A DNA stretch of 64,000 bases from Amycolatopsis sp. cg9. Its GTDB lineage: Bacteria > Actinomycetota > Actinomycetes > Mycobacteriales > Pseudonocardiaceae. A model generated the notes under the pieces. It did no database searches. It was not told the origin of the DNA and saw nothing but the letters and a program-made list of their open reading frames with translations. The stretch lies in contig NZ_CP166850.1 in NCBI RefSeq assembly GCF_041346945.1, positions 4,402,001 to 4,466,000 on the forward strand. Reading direction: 5' to 3'. Shown piece after piece: positions 54,941-63,220 of this stretch (positions are counted from its first letter, which is position 1; every line of letters starts with the position of its first letter). Both the position numbers and the translations under genes were made by a program.

Positions 54941-55561
54941 TCAGCGCGGTACCGCACAGGCTTCCGCCGTGTGTTTTCCGACACCCAGCGCGCGCACGTG
55001 GGCGAGATCGTCCGCGGTGTCGACGTCGCTGCGGAGGGTGGCGAGCGGCGCCCGCAGGGGGACGGCCCCGGAGCGGCGGTGCGCCGCCGCCGAACCCAGC
55101 CCGAACCGCGGGTCGAGGGCCGCGCCCGGCGCGGAGAGCAGCAGGGTGGTGCCGGTGCCTTGGCGGTCGGCGACGAAGGCGCGCTGCCCGGCCGCTTCCG
55201 CGATCGCCGCGGTCAGGTCGACGGCGCGGAGGGCAGGCAGGTCGGCTTGGAGGGCGCCCACGACGGCCGCGGGGTCGTCCGCGCGCAACCGGGCTTCGCC
55301 GTGCCGGAAAGCTTCGTTGAGACCTCCGAGCGGGGGTTCGGGGATGATTTCGACGCCGAGCTCCGCCAGTTCGGCGACGGCGCGGGGGTCGGCGGCGACC
55401 AGGAGGACGCGCCGGACCCGCCCGGCCGAGACGACGGCGGCGAGCGTGTCGGCGGCGAGGGCCAGGACCAGGGCGGGGTGCTGGTCCGGTTCGACCGCGC
55501 CACGCAGCCGCGACTTGCCGTCGCGGGGGTGTTTCATCGGCACGACCAGGTCTACGTCCAC
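54941..55561 (-). CDS. fbiD: Phosphoenolpyruvate guanylyltransferase (F420 biosynthesis)
   Basis: A 206-residue nucleotidyltransferase of the CofC/FbiD family. Recognised by DLVVPMKHPRDGKSRL (GTP and Mg binding), LQADLPAL, DRQGTGTTLL and the tail SDVDTADDLAHVRALG. It activates phosphoenolpyruvate (or phospholactate) with GTP for cofactor F420. The adjacent ppk matches M. tuberculosis Rv2983-Rv2984. GTG 55561 has GGAG upstream. A pair of DnaA-like boxes lies 50 bp upstream. Confidence 0.93.
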   Translation of the reverse strand: MDVDLVVPMKHPRDGKSRLRGAVEPDQHPALVLALAADTLAAVVSAGRVRRVLLVAADPRAVAELAELGVEIIPEPPLGGLNEAFRHGEARLRADDPAAVVGALQADLPALRAVDLTAAIAEAAGQRAFVADRQGTGTTLLLSAPGAALDPRFGLGSAAAHRRSGAVPLRAPLATLRSDVDTADDLAHVRALGVGKHTAEACAVPR

Positions 55562-55611
55562 GTCTCCATCTTTACCGGAAAGCCGGGGCGGGTGCCGGGG
55601 CGCGGGGTGGG

Positions 55612-55641
55612 TTGTCCACAGGTGACGGCAGTTGTGGACAA
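55612..55641. promoter_or_regulatory. Inverted pair of DnaA-box-like sites
   Basis: TTGTCCACA (55612-55620) and TGTGGACAA (55633-55641) are exact inverted copies of the high-GC actinobacterial DnaA box, separated by 12 bp, in the fbiD/plsC divergent spacer. Confidence 0.65.
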
Positions 55642-55791
55642 CCTGGGAGCGGCGGGCCGGCGAACCGCCCCCGACCAGGCCTCCCGGCCACCCCGGATCG
55701 CCCCGCCACGGGCGGAACGCACCCTCCCTGGACTGCCCGGACCCCGGCGCGGCAGGATCAGCACCGGACGTGAGACGTGGAGGAGGAGATC

Positions 55792-56499
55792 GTGGCCCGG
55801 CGTGAAAAGGGTGGCTTCTGGGTGGGGCTCGCCGCCGTACTGTTCTACCCGGTCACCGGGATCGCGCGGCGCGTCTACGTCGGGGACGAGAAGGTGCCGC
55901 GGCAGGGGCCCGCGCTGCTCGTGCTGAACCACATCTCGCACCTCGACCCGGTCGTCGACGCCGTCTTCGTGCACCGGGCGAAGCGGGTGCCGCGGTTCCT
56001 CGGCAAGGAGAGCCTGACCCGCACCCCGATCTTCGGGAAGATCTTCGTCGGCTCCGGGCAGATCCCGGTCTCGCGCGGGTCGGCCGCCGCCGGCGACAGC
56101 CTCAAGGCCGCGCACGAGGCGCTGCAGGCGGGCAAGGTCGTCGTGATCTACCCCGAGGGCACCATCACCAAGGACCCGGCCGGCTGGCCGAAGGAGTCCT
56201 TCACCGGCGCCGCGCGGCTCGCGATCCAGAACGACGTCCCCGTGATCCCCATCGCGCGCTGGGGCACCAGCCAGCTCTTCAACGGCTACACCAAGAAGTT
56301 CACGCCGTTCCCGCGCAAGACCATCACCCACCGCGTCGGCGACCCGCTCGACCTGTCGGCCTACCGCGAAGGCAGCGTCCGCAGCGCGTCGAAGCTGCGT
56401 GAGGTCACCAAGGTCATGATGGACGAGGTGACCCGGCTGCTCGCCGAGATCCGCGACGAAGAGCCGCCGTCGGAGGAGAAGCCGGGGGACGCCGTCTGA
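55792..56499 (+). CDS. plsC: 1-acyl-sn-glycerol-3-phosphate acyltransferase
   Basis: A 235-residue membrane-associated acyltransferase. The catalytic motif is NHISHLD (about residues 47-53), the second motif is [16 protein letters not shown], the third is YPEGT, and VIPIARWG is the fourth. It makes phosphatidic acid from lysophosphatidic acid. GTG 55792 was chosen because GGAGGAGA lies directly upstream; GTG 55777 is also in frame. TGATG overlap with gpsA links glycerol-3-phosphate supply to its acylation. Confidence 0.93.
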   Translation: MARREKGGFWVGLAAVLFYPVTGIARRVYVGDEKVPRQGPALLVLNHISHLDPVVDAVFVHRAKRVPRFLGKESLTRTPIFGKIFVGSGQIPVSRGSAAAGDSLKAAHEALQAGKVVVIYPEGTITKDPAGWPKESFTGAARLAIQNDVPVIPIARWGTSQLFNGYTKKFTPFPRKTITHRVGDPLDLSAYREGSVRSASKLREVTKVMMDEVTRLLAEIRDEEPPSEEKPGDAV

Positions 56500-57515
56500 T
56501 GCGCGCCGACGTGCAGCGGGTCACCGTGCTCGGGGCCGGGTCCTGGGGCACCGCTTTCGCGAAGGTCCTCGGGGACGCCGGCCGCGACGTCACGATGTGG
56601 GCGCGCCGGGACGAGGTCGCCGAGGACGTCCGCGAGCGGCACGCCAACAGCGCGTACCTGCCGGGTGTCGCCCTGCCGGAGAACATCACCGCCACCAGCG
56701 ACCCGGCGAAGGCGCTCGAAGGCGCCGAAGCCGTCGTGCTCGCCGTGCCCAGCCAGAGCTTGCGCGCCAACCTGACGTCGTGGCGCGGTCTGCTGCCGCC
56801 CGACGCGATCCTCGTCAGCCTCGCGAAGGGCGTCGAACTCGGCACGCTCAAGCGGATGAGCGAGGTGATCGGTGAGATCGTCGGGATCGCCGCCACCGAC
56901 GTCGTCGTCGTGACCGGGCCGAACCTGGCCAAGGAGATCGCCGCCGGCCAGCCGTCCGCCTCCGTGCTGGCCTGCGCCGACCACGAGCGCGCCGTCGCGA
57001 TCCAGCGCGCCTGCGCCAACTCCTACTTCCGCCCGTACACCAACACCGACGTCGTCGGCTGCGAGCTGGGCGGCGCGTGCAAGAACGTGATCGCGCTCAG
57101 CACCGGGATGGCGGCCGGTCTCGGCCTGGGCACCAACACGATGGCGACGCTCATCACGCGCGGCCTCGCCGAGATGGCCCGGCTCGGCGCGAAGCTGGGC
57201 GCCGACCCGCTGACGTTCGCCGGGCTCGCCGGCGTCGGCGACCTGGTCGCCACCTGCTCGTCGCCGCTTTCGCGCAACCGGACGTTCGGCGAGCGCCTCG
57301 GCCGCGGCGAGACCCTCGAACAGGCGCAGGCGGCGGCCGGCGGGCAGGTCGCCGAGGGCGTCATGTCGTGCTCGTCGATCCGGGCGCTCGCGCAGAGCCT
57401 CGGGGTCGACATGCCGATCACCGACGCCATGCACCGCGTCTGCCACGAGGGCGTCGACCCGCGGCGGGCGGGCGCGGAGCTGCTCGGGCGGTCCCAGAAG
57501 CACGAGTGGTCCTGA
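56499..57515 (+). CDS. gpsA: NAD(P)-dependent glycerol-3-phosphate dehydrogenase
   Basis: A 338-residue enzyme reducing dihydroxyacetone phosphate to glycerol 3-phosphate. The Rossmann motif is [12 protein letters not shown], with [12 protein letters not shown] and [19 protein letters not shown] (catalytic Lys) following, and the C-terminal [19 protein letters not shown]. It is coupled to plsC by TGATG. The order matches M. tuberculosis, where gpdA2 follows the fbiD gene. Confidence 0.97.
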   Translation: MRADVQRVTVLGAGSWGTAFAKVLGDAGRDVTMWARRDEVAEDVRERHANSAYLPGVALPENITATSDPAKALEGAEAVVLAVPSQSLRANLTSWRGLLPPDAILVSLAKGVELGTLKRMSEVIGEIVGIAATDVVVVTGPNLAKEIAAGQPSASVLACADHERAVAIQRACANSYFRPYTNTDVVGCELGGACKNVIALSTGMAAGLGLGTNTMATLITRGLAEMARLGAKLGADPLTFAGLAGVGDLVATCSSPLSRNRTFGERLGRGETLEQAQAAAGGQVAEGVMSCSSIRALAQSLGVDMPITDAMHRVCHEGVDPRRAGAELLGRSQKHEWS

Positions 57516-57536
57516 TCTCCCGGCAGGTGGGACGTC

Positions 57537-57565
57537 TTGACCGGGCGGGGAGCGGCTGCGACTCT
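57537..57565 (+). promoter_or_regulatory. Promoter of the Cys-leader / cysteine dioxygenase transcript
   Basis: TTGACC (57537-57542) and GACTCT (57560-57565) with a 17-bp gap. The expected start point, 7 nt past the -10, is the A of ATG 57572, so the transcript would be leaderless. Confidence 0.65.
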
Positions 57566-57571
57566 GGTCGC

Positions 57572-57652
57572 ATGTTCGCGCACGAAATGACCGAGCTGCG
57601 GGGCCTCACGGGTCGCCGCGCCGTCGTGTGCGCGTGTCGCTGTTGTCGGTGA
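57572..57652 (+). CDS. Cys-rich leader peptide
   Basis: A 26-residue open frame ending CACRCCR-stop, with four Cys in the last six residues. There is no ribosome-binding site, and a promoter is placed for leaderless translation from its ATG. It ends 49 nt before a cysteine dioxygenase gene. Short leaderless frames ending in poly-Cys act as cysteine-sensing attenuators in mycobacteria, and this frame fits that class. No strong terminator hairpin was seen in the 49 nt. Confidence 0.7.
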   Translation: MFAHEMTELRGLTGRRAVVCACRCCR

Positions 57653-57701
57653 ACCCAGCCCCGGCCCAGCTCGACACCCCTTTCCTTCCGTGAGGACCCC
57701 C

Positions 57702-58181
57702 ATGTTCGCCGTTCCGGACAACACCCTGCTGCGTCCCGAAAACCCCGCGCTGCGCCACCCGGTGCGCGTCGCGCTGGAGGTCGCCGCCGACCGCGACCGC
57801 TGGAAGCACCTGCTGCGCTACGACCCCGAAGAGCGTTTCGCGGCGCTCGTCGAGAAGGACGAGCGCCAGGAGGTGTGGCTGATGAGCTGGCTGCCCGGCC
57901 AGCACACCGACCTGCACGACCACGCGTTCGCCAGCGGTGCGTTCACCGTGGTCAGCGGGCACCTGACGGAGGCGGTGGCGCGCCGGGCCCCGGGCGGCCG
58001 CGCGGTCACCGAGCTGCACGCCCTCGCGGCGGGGCAGTCGCGGGTGTTCGGCCCGGGGTACGTGCACGAGGTGCGCAACGACGGCCCGGACCCGGCGGTC
58101 TCGGTCCACGTCTACCGCGACGCGGGCCGCGCGATGCGCCCCTACCACCTCGACCCGCTGGGCGGCCCGGTCCTGGACTGA
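57702..58181 (+). CDS. Cysteine dioxygenase type I (cupin)
   Basis: A 159-residue cupin with the iron-binding pattern LPGQHTDLHDH and a later His in GYVHEVRN, plus the family's WLMSWLPGQ stretch. It oxidises cysteine to cysteine sulfinate, removing excess cysteine. ATG 57702 was chosen because GAGGA lies at the right distance; GTG 57690 is also in frame but lacks one. The preceding Cys-rich leader suggests control by cysteine supply. The downstream palindromic repeat begins 2 bp after the stop. Confidence 0.88.
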   Translation: MFAVPDNTLLRPENPALRHPVRVALEVAADRDRWKHLLRYDPEERFAALVEKDERQEVWLMSWLPGQHTDLHDHAFASGAFTVVSGHLTEAVARRAPGGRAVTELHALAAGQSRVFGPGYVHEVRNDGPDPAVSVHVYRDAGRAMRPYHLDPLGGPVLD

Positions 58182-58182
58182 T

Positions 58183-58270
58183 CCGAGCACCCCAATGTGG
58201 CGTTGGTTGCGTTCAACGCACCGAACGCCACATTGGGTGCGCTGGACGCACCGAACGCCACATTGGGGTG
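58183..58270. repeat. Palindromic intergenic repeat, copy 2 (intact)
   Basis: Same sequence as 50406-50487 plus the completing GGGGTG. CCCCAATGTGGCGTT at the left pairs with AACGCCACATTGGGG at the right, and an internal copy of AACGCCACATTGGGTGCG makes a second half-palindrome. It sits between two convergent genes and could serve as a terminator. Confidence 0.9.
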
Positions 58271-58281
58271 CTTCGGGCCGG

Positions 58282-59256
58282 TCAGTCCAGGTCGCCGCGG
58301 CGGCGGAATTCGTGCTCGACGCGGGCGCGGTCGGCGCCGGAAGCCAGCAGCGTGTGCAGGAGGATCCGGGACTTCCGCGCGTCCAGCCAGCCCGCCGTCG
58401 TCGCGCCCATCGCGATCAGGCTCGACTCCGATCCGTGGAAGCCGTACGTCGACCGCAGCGTCGGGCCCGCGCCGGTCCGCGAAGCGACGACCACCGGCAG
58501 CGAAGGCAGCAGCCGGGCCACCACGTCGGCCGTGCCGGACGAGACGTGGCCCGCGCCCGTCGCCGCCAGCACGATCCCGCGCACACCCGGCTGTGTGGCC
58601 GCGTGCGCGAGCACCGCGCCCGAGTCGTCGAGACCCGCTTCGACCACCGGGACCAGCCCGCCGAAGTCCTCGCCGCCGAGCACCGGCGGCCGCGGCGGCG
58701 ACGGGTGGAAGTAGTGCACCGCGTGCTCCACGACCATGCCCAGCGGTCCCGCGGGCGCCGACGTGAACGCCTCCAGGTGGCTCGAATGCGCTTTCCGCAC
58801 CCACCGGGCCGCGTGGACGTCGTCGTTCAGCGTCACCAGCGCGCCCCGGCCGCGGCTGCGGGGATCGGCCGCCACGGTCAGCGCGTTCCGGAGGTTCGCC
58901 GGGCCGTCCGGGCTGAGCAGGCCCGCGTGGCGCATCGCGCCGGTGACGACCACGGGGATCTCCGACGGCCAGCACAGGTCGAGGAAGTACGCGGTCTCCT
59001 CGAGGGTGTCGGTGCCCTGCACGACGACGAACCCGTCGGCGTCCTGCCGCAGGCCCCAGTCGCGGCACCGCAGCAGCGTCGCGAAGTCCATCGACGCGCT
59101 GCCGATCCCCGCGAGGGTTTCCGCCAGGACGTCCATCGGCAGATCGCCGAGCGCGCCGAGCAGCTCGGCGGCACCGAACCGGGGGACGGCGCCGGACCCG
59201 GGAGCCGGGGCCATCGAGATGGTTCCGCCGAGGGTGGCGACCGCGATCAAGGGCAT
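58282..59256 (-). CDS. L-asparaginase (type I/II family)
   Basis: A 324-residue amidohydrolase with both catalytic threonine motifs: ATLGGTISM (first Thr) and VQGTDTLEETAYFL (second Thr, Asp), and Lys in WVRKAHSSH. C-terminal SRTGAGPT and the tail are normal. No signal peptide, so cytosolic. It is the third gene of a leftward operon behind the methyltransferase (13 bp). Confidence 0.93.
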   Translation of the reverse strand: MPLIAVATLGGTISMAPAPGSGAVPRFGAAELLGALGDLPMDVLAETLAGIGSASMDFATLLRCRDWGLRQDADGFVVVQGTDTLEETAYFLDLCWPSEIPVVVTGAMRHAGLLSPDGPANLRNALTVAADPRSRGRGALVTLNDDVHAARWVRKAHSSHLEAFTSAPAGPLGMVVEHAVHYFHPSPPRPPVLGGEDFGGLVPVVEAGLDDSGAVLAHAATQPGVRGIVLAATGAGHVSSGTADVVARLLPSLPVVVASRTGAGPTLRSTYGFHGSESSLIAMGATTAGWLDARKSRILLHTLLASGADRARVEHEFRRRGDLD

Positions 59257-59269
59257 GCGGCCACCCTAT

Positions 59270-60091
59270 TCAGCCGGGCTTGACCGCCTGGAGCGTGTAG
59301 CTCGCCGCGATCCGCGACGGCGTGTCCTTCAGCCGCCACTCGCCGGCGGCTTCGTCGTGCACCATCTGGCCGGGGATCGCGTTCCACGGCACGCTGTCGT
59401 GCTCGGTGAACGCGGTCAGCGCGAGGCCGTTGTCCAGCAGCGCGGTGATGATCTCGCCGAGCGAGTGGTTCCACGAGTGGCTGACGCTGTGGGTGAGCGG
59501 CCGGTCGGTGGCGACGTAGGTCCCGGGCTCGTCGAACACCAGCGGCTCGGCGTGCTCGAAGTACGGGTACCGCGGCACCGCCGGGTCGGCCGTCTCGTCG
59601 AGGGACAGCAGCATCGGGTGGCCTTCGCGGATGAAGAGCCGCCCGCCGGGACGCAGCAGGCCGGCGACGACCGACGCCCAGCGGCCCGCTGAAGGCAGCC
59701 AGCACAGCGCCCCGATCCCGGTGTAGACCAGGTCGAACTCGCCCGCGCCCAGCACCTCGACGGCGTCGTACACGTTGGCTTCGCGGAAGTCGATCGACGC
59801 GCCCGCCGCTTCGGCGAGCTTCCGTGCCTCCGCCAGCGCCGCGCCCGAGAAGTCCAGTCCCGTCATCGAAGCGCCCAGCCGGGACAGCGAAACCGTGTCC
59901 GTCCCGATGTGGCACTGCAGGTGCACCGCGCGCAGCCCGCCGATGTCGCCCAGGAGCGGCCGGTCGAACCGCACGACGGCGCTCAGGTGGGCGGGATCCG
60001 CGAAGCCGGCGAAGTCGTAGTCCGGCGACGCCGCGTGCAGCTGCGCGCGCTCGTCCCAGTTGGCCTTGTTGACGGCGAACGAGTCCGTCAC
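59270..60091 (-). CDS. SAM-dependent methyltransferase
   Basis: A 273-residue class I methyltransferase. Motif I is VHLQCHIGTDTVSLSRLG (an unusual HIGTDT loop), then TGLDFSGAALAEARK, DFREANVYD and FDLVYTGIGALCWLP. The start NKANWDERAQLHA is typical of the actinobacterial subfamily. The substrate is unknown. GTG 60091 overlaps the stop of the upstream VOC gene (GTGA). Confidence 0.88.
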   Translation of the reverse strand: MTDSFAVNKANWDERAQLHAASPDYDFAGFADPAHLSAVVRFDRPLLGDIGGLRAVHLQCHIGTDTVSLSRLGASMTGLDFSGAALAEARKLAEAAGASIDFREANVYDAVEVLGAGEFDLVYTGIGALCWLPSAGRWASVVAGLLRPGGRLFIREGHPMLLSLDETADPAVPRYPYFEHAEPLVFDEPGTYVATDRPLTHSVSHSWNHSLGEIITALLDNGLALTAFTEHDSVPWNAIPGQMVHDEAAGEWRLKDTPSRIAASYTLQAVKPG

Positions 60092-60468
60092 GACGTCGCC
60101 GCGCGTTCGGCCGCGCTGCGCAGGACGCAGAACTCGTTGCCCTCGGGGTCGGCGAGCACGGCCCAGCCGGTGCCGTCGGGCTTGCGGAGGTCGTCGACGA
60201 GCGTCGCGCCCAGGCCGAGGATCCGCTCGATCTCTTCGTCGCGCGGTTCGTCCGGCTGCAGGCAGACGTGCAGCCGGTTCTTCACCGTCTTCGGCTCGGG
60301 GACCCGCAGGAACAGCAGGTCGATGCCGCCATCGAGAGCGATGCCGCACTCGTCGTCGCCGGGCTGGTCTTCTTCGGGGACCGGCTTTCCGGTGACCTCG
60401 CTCCAGAACTGGCACAGCCGGTACGGGTCGGCGCAGTCGACGGACACGTGCAGGACGGACGAAGGCAT
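60088..60468 (-). CDS. VOC (glyoxalase-like) family protein
   Basis: A 126-residue paired-betaalphabetabetabeta protein: LHVSVDCADPYRLCQFWSEV, LDLLFLRVPEPK, RLHVCLQPDEPRDEEI, and WAVLADPEGNEFCVL. Such proteins act as small-molecule dioxygenases, isomerases or resistance binders. It heads the leftward operon with the methyltransferase and asparaginase. Confidence 0.88.
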   Translation of the reverse strand: MPSSVLHVSVDCADPYRLCQFWSEVTGKPVPEEDQPGDDECGIALDGGIDLLFLRVPEPKTVKNRLHVCLQPDEPRDEEIERILGLGATLVDDLRKPDGTGWAVLADPEGNEFCVLRSAAERAATS

Positions 60469-60532
60469 GGCACTCCTCGGCAGACGGGTGCCGCCGAGTC
60501 TGGCTCAGGCGAAGCGCCGGGGCGAGCCGATT

Positions 60533-61273
60533 TCAGGACGCCAGCGCGAGGCCTGCCGTCCGGTGCACGCGGCGGCTGTCGTCGACGATGAGGATCTCGC
60601 AGTCGGGCCGGTCGGCCGCCCACGTGATGCCTTCCTCGCCCATCGCGAACGCCGCCGTCGCCAGCGCGTCCGCCGTGACCAGGTCGCCGGCCACGACGGT
60701 CACGCTCATCAGGCCCGTCGCGGGCGTGCCGGACCGGCCGTCGAGGATGTGCGAGCCGCGTTCGTACGCCGCCGACGTCGCGATCGCGCCGTTGCGCGAC
60801 TCCAGCACCGCGCACACCGCCAGTGGCTGCTCGGGGTGGCGGACGCCGACCCGCCACGGGCGGCCGGGCTCCGGCTCGCCCGCGGTGACGACGTCGCCGC
60901 CCGCGTTGAGGCAGAACGTCGTCGCGCCCTCGGCCTTCAGCATGTCGGCGGCGCGCTGCACCGCCCAGCCCTTCACCACCGCGCACGGGTCGAGGCCGCG
61001 CCCGGGCAGCCGTGCCCGGAACGCGCCACCGGAGAGCTGCTCGTAGTACGCGCAGAGCTCCAGGACCTCGAGGAGGTCGTCGCTCAGCTCGGCGGCCGCG
61101 AGCTCGCCGCGGTCGTAGCGGCTGACTTCGCTGTCCTCCTTGAACGGGCTGAACCGGGCGTCGACGTCGTGGAACCAGGCGAAGACGTCGTCGACGACCT
61201 CGGCGAAGTCCTCCCGGTCGCGCAGGTCCAGGGAAATCGGCAGGCCCATGATCTGCTCGACGCGGACGCTCAT
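60533..61273 (-). CDS. apbE: ApbE-type FAD:protein FMN transferase
   Basis: A 246-residue flavin transferase: DDVFAWFHDVDARFSPF, LDPCAVVKGWAVQRAADML, CLNAGGDVVTAG and TADALATAAFAMGEEG (Mg-binding region). It attaches FMN to a Thr in an exported partner, here the FMN-binding protein encoded just upstream. There is no signal peptide. ATG 61273 overlaps the stop of that gene (ATGA). Confidence 0.93.
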   Translation of the reverse strand: MSVRVEQIMGLPISLDLRDREDFAEVVDDVFAWFHDVDARFSPFKEDSEVSRYDRGELAAAELSDDLLEVLELCAYYEQLSGGAFRARLPGRGLDPCAVVKGWAVQRAADMLKAEGATTFCLNAGGDVVTAGEPEPGRPWRVGVRHPEQPLAVCAVLESRNGAIATSAAYERGSHILDGRSGTPATGLMSVTVVAGDLVTADALATAAFAMGEEGITWAADRPDCEILIVDDSRRVHRTAGLALAS

Positions 61274-61713
61274 CGGTTCCCCCGCTGGTCGATCGCGGCC
61301 TGCAGCGAGGTCTTGTAGGACTCGCTGGTCTCGGTCGCGCCGGTGATCGTGTCGATGTCGGCGCTCTGGGCTTGCATCGCTTCGTCCTGCAGCCGCGGCA
61401 ACGCGGTCAGTGCCCGGCCTTCGTTCGGCGCCTGCAGCAGGGTGATGGCGGTGAGCCGCGAACCGGTGAACGTCACCTGCACCTGCACGGTGCCGTACTT
61501 GCTGGACTCGGCCGAGCCCTGCGTCGTCACCGTCGCGTCCGCACTGTCCGAAGTGGAGGGTGCAGCCGACGGCGCCGCCGAGGTGGCCGGTGCGCTGGTG
61601 CTGGGCGGCGCCTGCGCCACGGCGGCGGTGTTGTGCACCGGCCCCGGCTCGAACCGCCAGACCGCGATGAACCCCGCGATCGAGAGCGCGACGACGAAAA
61701 TGGTCTTCTTCAC
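61270..61713 (-). CDS. FMN-binding domain protein, substrate of ApbE
   Basis: A 147-residue exported protein. An N-terminal membrane anchor (IFVVALSIAGFIAVW) and a Ser/Ala/Pro/Thr linker lead to an FMN_bind domain ending DTITGATETS (residues 121-130), where Thr127 is the expected flavinylation site. It lies between the ferric-reductase-like and ApbE genes in one operon, so it should carry electrons from the membrane reductase to an outside acceptor (inference). Confidence 0.9.
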   Translation of the reverse strand: MKKTIFVVALSIAGFIAVWRFEPGPVHNTAAVAQAPPSTSAPATSAAPSAAPSTSDSADATVTTQGSAESSKYGTVQVQVTFTGSRLTAITLLQAPNEGRALTALPRLQDEAMQAQSADIDTITGATETSESYKTSLQAAIDQRGNR

Positions 61714-61726
61714 AGCGGAAATCCCC

Positions 61727-63082
61727 CTAGGCCGCGAGGCTGAAGCGTTCGGCGTGGACCTGGGTCTTCGGCACCTTCAGCTCGCGCAAGCTGCGCAGCA
61801 CGGCCGAAGTCATCCCCGGCGGGCCGCAGACGAACACGTCCCGGTCGTGCACGTCCGGCACCATCATGTGCAGGTTCGCCGGGCCGAGCATCGCCCCGCG
61901 CGGGCCGACCGCCTGGTCCGGTCCGGTGAGGACGCTGACTTCGGCGCCGCGGGCCTTGGCCAGCCCGTTCAGCTCCGGCAGCAGCACCGCGTCGGCCTGC
62001 GTGCGCACCCGGTACAGCACGACGACGTGCCCGTCGATGTCCTCCAGCAGCGCGCGGATCGGTGTGATGCCGACTCCGCCCGCCACGAGCAGCGCGTTGG
62101 GCCGCCGCTGGTGGATGGTCGTGAAGGCGCCGTACGGGCCTTCGGCGAACACGCGCGTCCCGACCCGCAGGTTCCGCAGCGAAGCGCTGGAGCCGCCGAG
62201 CGCCTTCGCGGTCAGCCGCAGCGTGCGGCCGTCGGGCGCGGCGGACAGCGAGAAGGGGTTGGCCTGCCACCAGCGGTCCTTCGTGAGGAACCGCCACAGG
62301 AAGAACTGGCCCGCCCGCGCCGGCATCTTGTCCAGGTGCTTGCCGGTCATGTACACCGAAACGACGTCCGGGGCCTCGGAAACCACGGCGGTGACCCGCA
62401 GCTGGTGGCGCACGTTGCGCCACAGCGGGAGCACGACGCGGCCGGCGAGCACGGCGGCACCGGCGCCGAGCCAGAGCGTCCACCAGTACGCCTTCGCCGG
62501 CTCGGAACCGGCGAACGACTGGCCCAGCGCGATCTGGTGGGTGAAGGCCAGCAGCACCGCGGCGTAGGTGTAGAGGTGGATGAAGTGCCACGTCTCGTAG
62601 GCCAGCCGCTTGCGCGCGAACTTCGCCGAAGCCGCGCCCACGATCAGGATCACCGCGAACGCGACCAGCGCGCGCAGGATGCCTTCGAGGGTGTTCGCCA
62701 TCTCGACCAGCTCGTCGACGACGCCCTTGTCGGACACTTCCGCGTAGCCGAAGGCGATGAACACCAGGTGCGCGAGCAGGGTCCACAGGATCGTGAAGCC
62801 GGTCCAGCGGTGCCACGTGGTGAGCCGGTCCATCCCGATCCGCCGGTCCAGCCAGGGGAGCCGGGCGACGAGCAGCAGCTGGAACGCCATGGCCAGCGCG
62901 CCGTACATCCCGGCGAGCCGCCCGATGCTGATCAGCACGTTCTGCGACAGGCCGGCCTGCGCGAACAGCGCGGTGACGGCGGCCACGTTGGCGCCCAGGA
63001 AGGTGAAGAGGCCGGATTTCGCGGCGATCCGGGGGCGGATCGCCGGGCGCGCGGCCTCGGCGGTCTGCGTCATGGTGGTCAC
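61727..63082 (-). CDS. Ferric-reductase-like transmembrane flavoprotein
   Basis: A 451-residue protein: an N-terminal membrane domain with about six helices and paired His (TTWHRWTGF, LLAHLVF, YETWHFIHLYTY, LAFTHQIAL) for two b haems, then a ferredoxin-NADP reductase module (NPFSLSAAP for FAD; VAGGVGITPIRALL and CGPPGMTSAVL for NADPH). It moves electrons from NADPH across the membrane. GTG 63082 was chosen because AAGGGG is correctly spaced; ATG 63073 is also possible. Confidence 0.9.
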   Translation of the reverse strand: MTTMTQTAEAARPAIRPRIAAKSGLFTFLGANVAAVTALFAQAGLSQNVLISIGRLAGMYGALAMAFQLLLVARLPWLDRRIGMDRLTTWHRWTGFTILWTLLAHLVFIAFGYAEVSDKGVVDELVEMANTLEGILRALVAFAVILIVGAASAKFARKRLAYETWHFIHLYTYAAVLLAFTHQIALGQSFAGSEPAKAYWWTLWLGAGAAVLAGRVVLPLWRNVRHQLRVTAVVSEAPDVVSVYMTGKHLDKMPARAGQFFLWRFLTKDRWWQANPFSLSAAPDGRTLRLTAKALGGSSASLRNLRVGTRVFAEGPYGAFTTIHQRRPNALLVAGGVGITPIRALLEDIDGHVVVLYRVRTQADAVLLPELNGLAKARGAEVSVLTGPDQAVGPRGAMLGPANLHMMVPDVHDRDVFVCGPPGMTSAVLRSLRELKVPKTQVHAERFSLAA

Positions 63083-63220
63083 ACGGATCCCCTTCGGTTT
63101 CGGTTCACGAAGGCCAGCCTCGCCACGCAGCCTGTGGCGAGTCTGGGTGCGGGCTGTCGGATTCCTGTCGGCCCGCGCCACGGGTCGCCCGCGCCGCGCG
63201 CGCCGGGAGAAGATGGGGGA
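63083..63220. promoter_or_regulatory. Divergent spacer, redox operon / response regulator
   Basis: A 138-bp spacer holding the promoters of the leftward redox operon and the rightward two-component operon. No clear operator repeat is seen. Confidence 0.5.
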
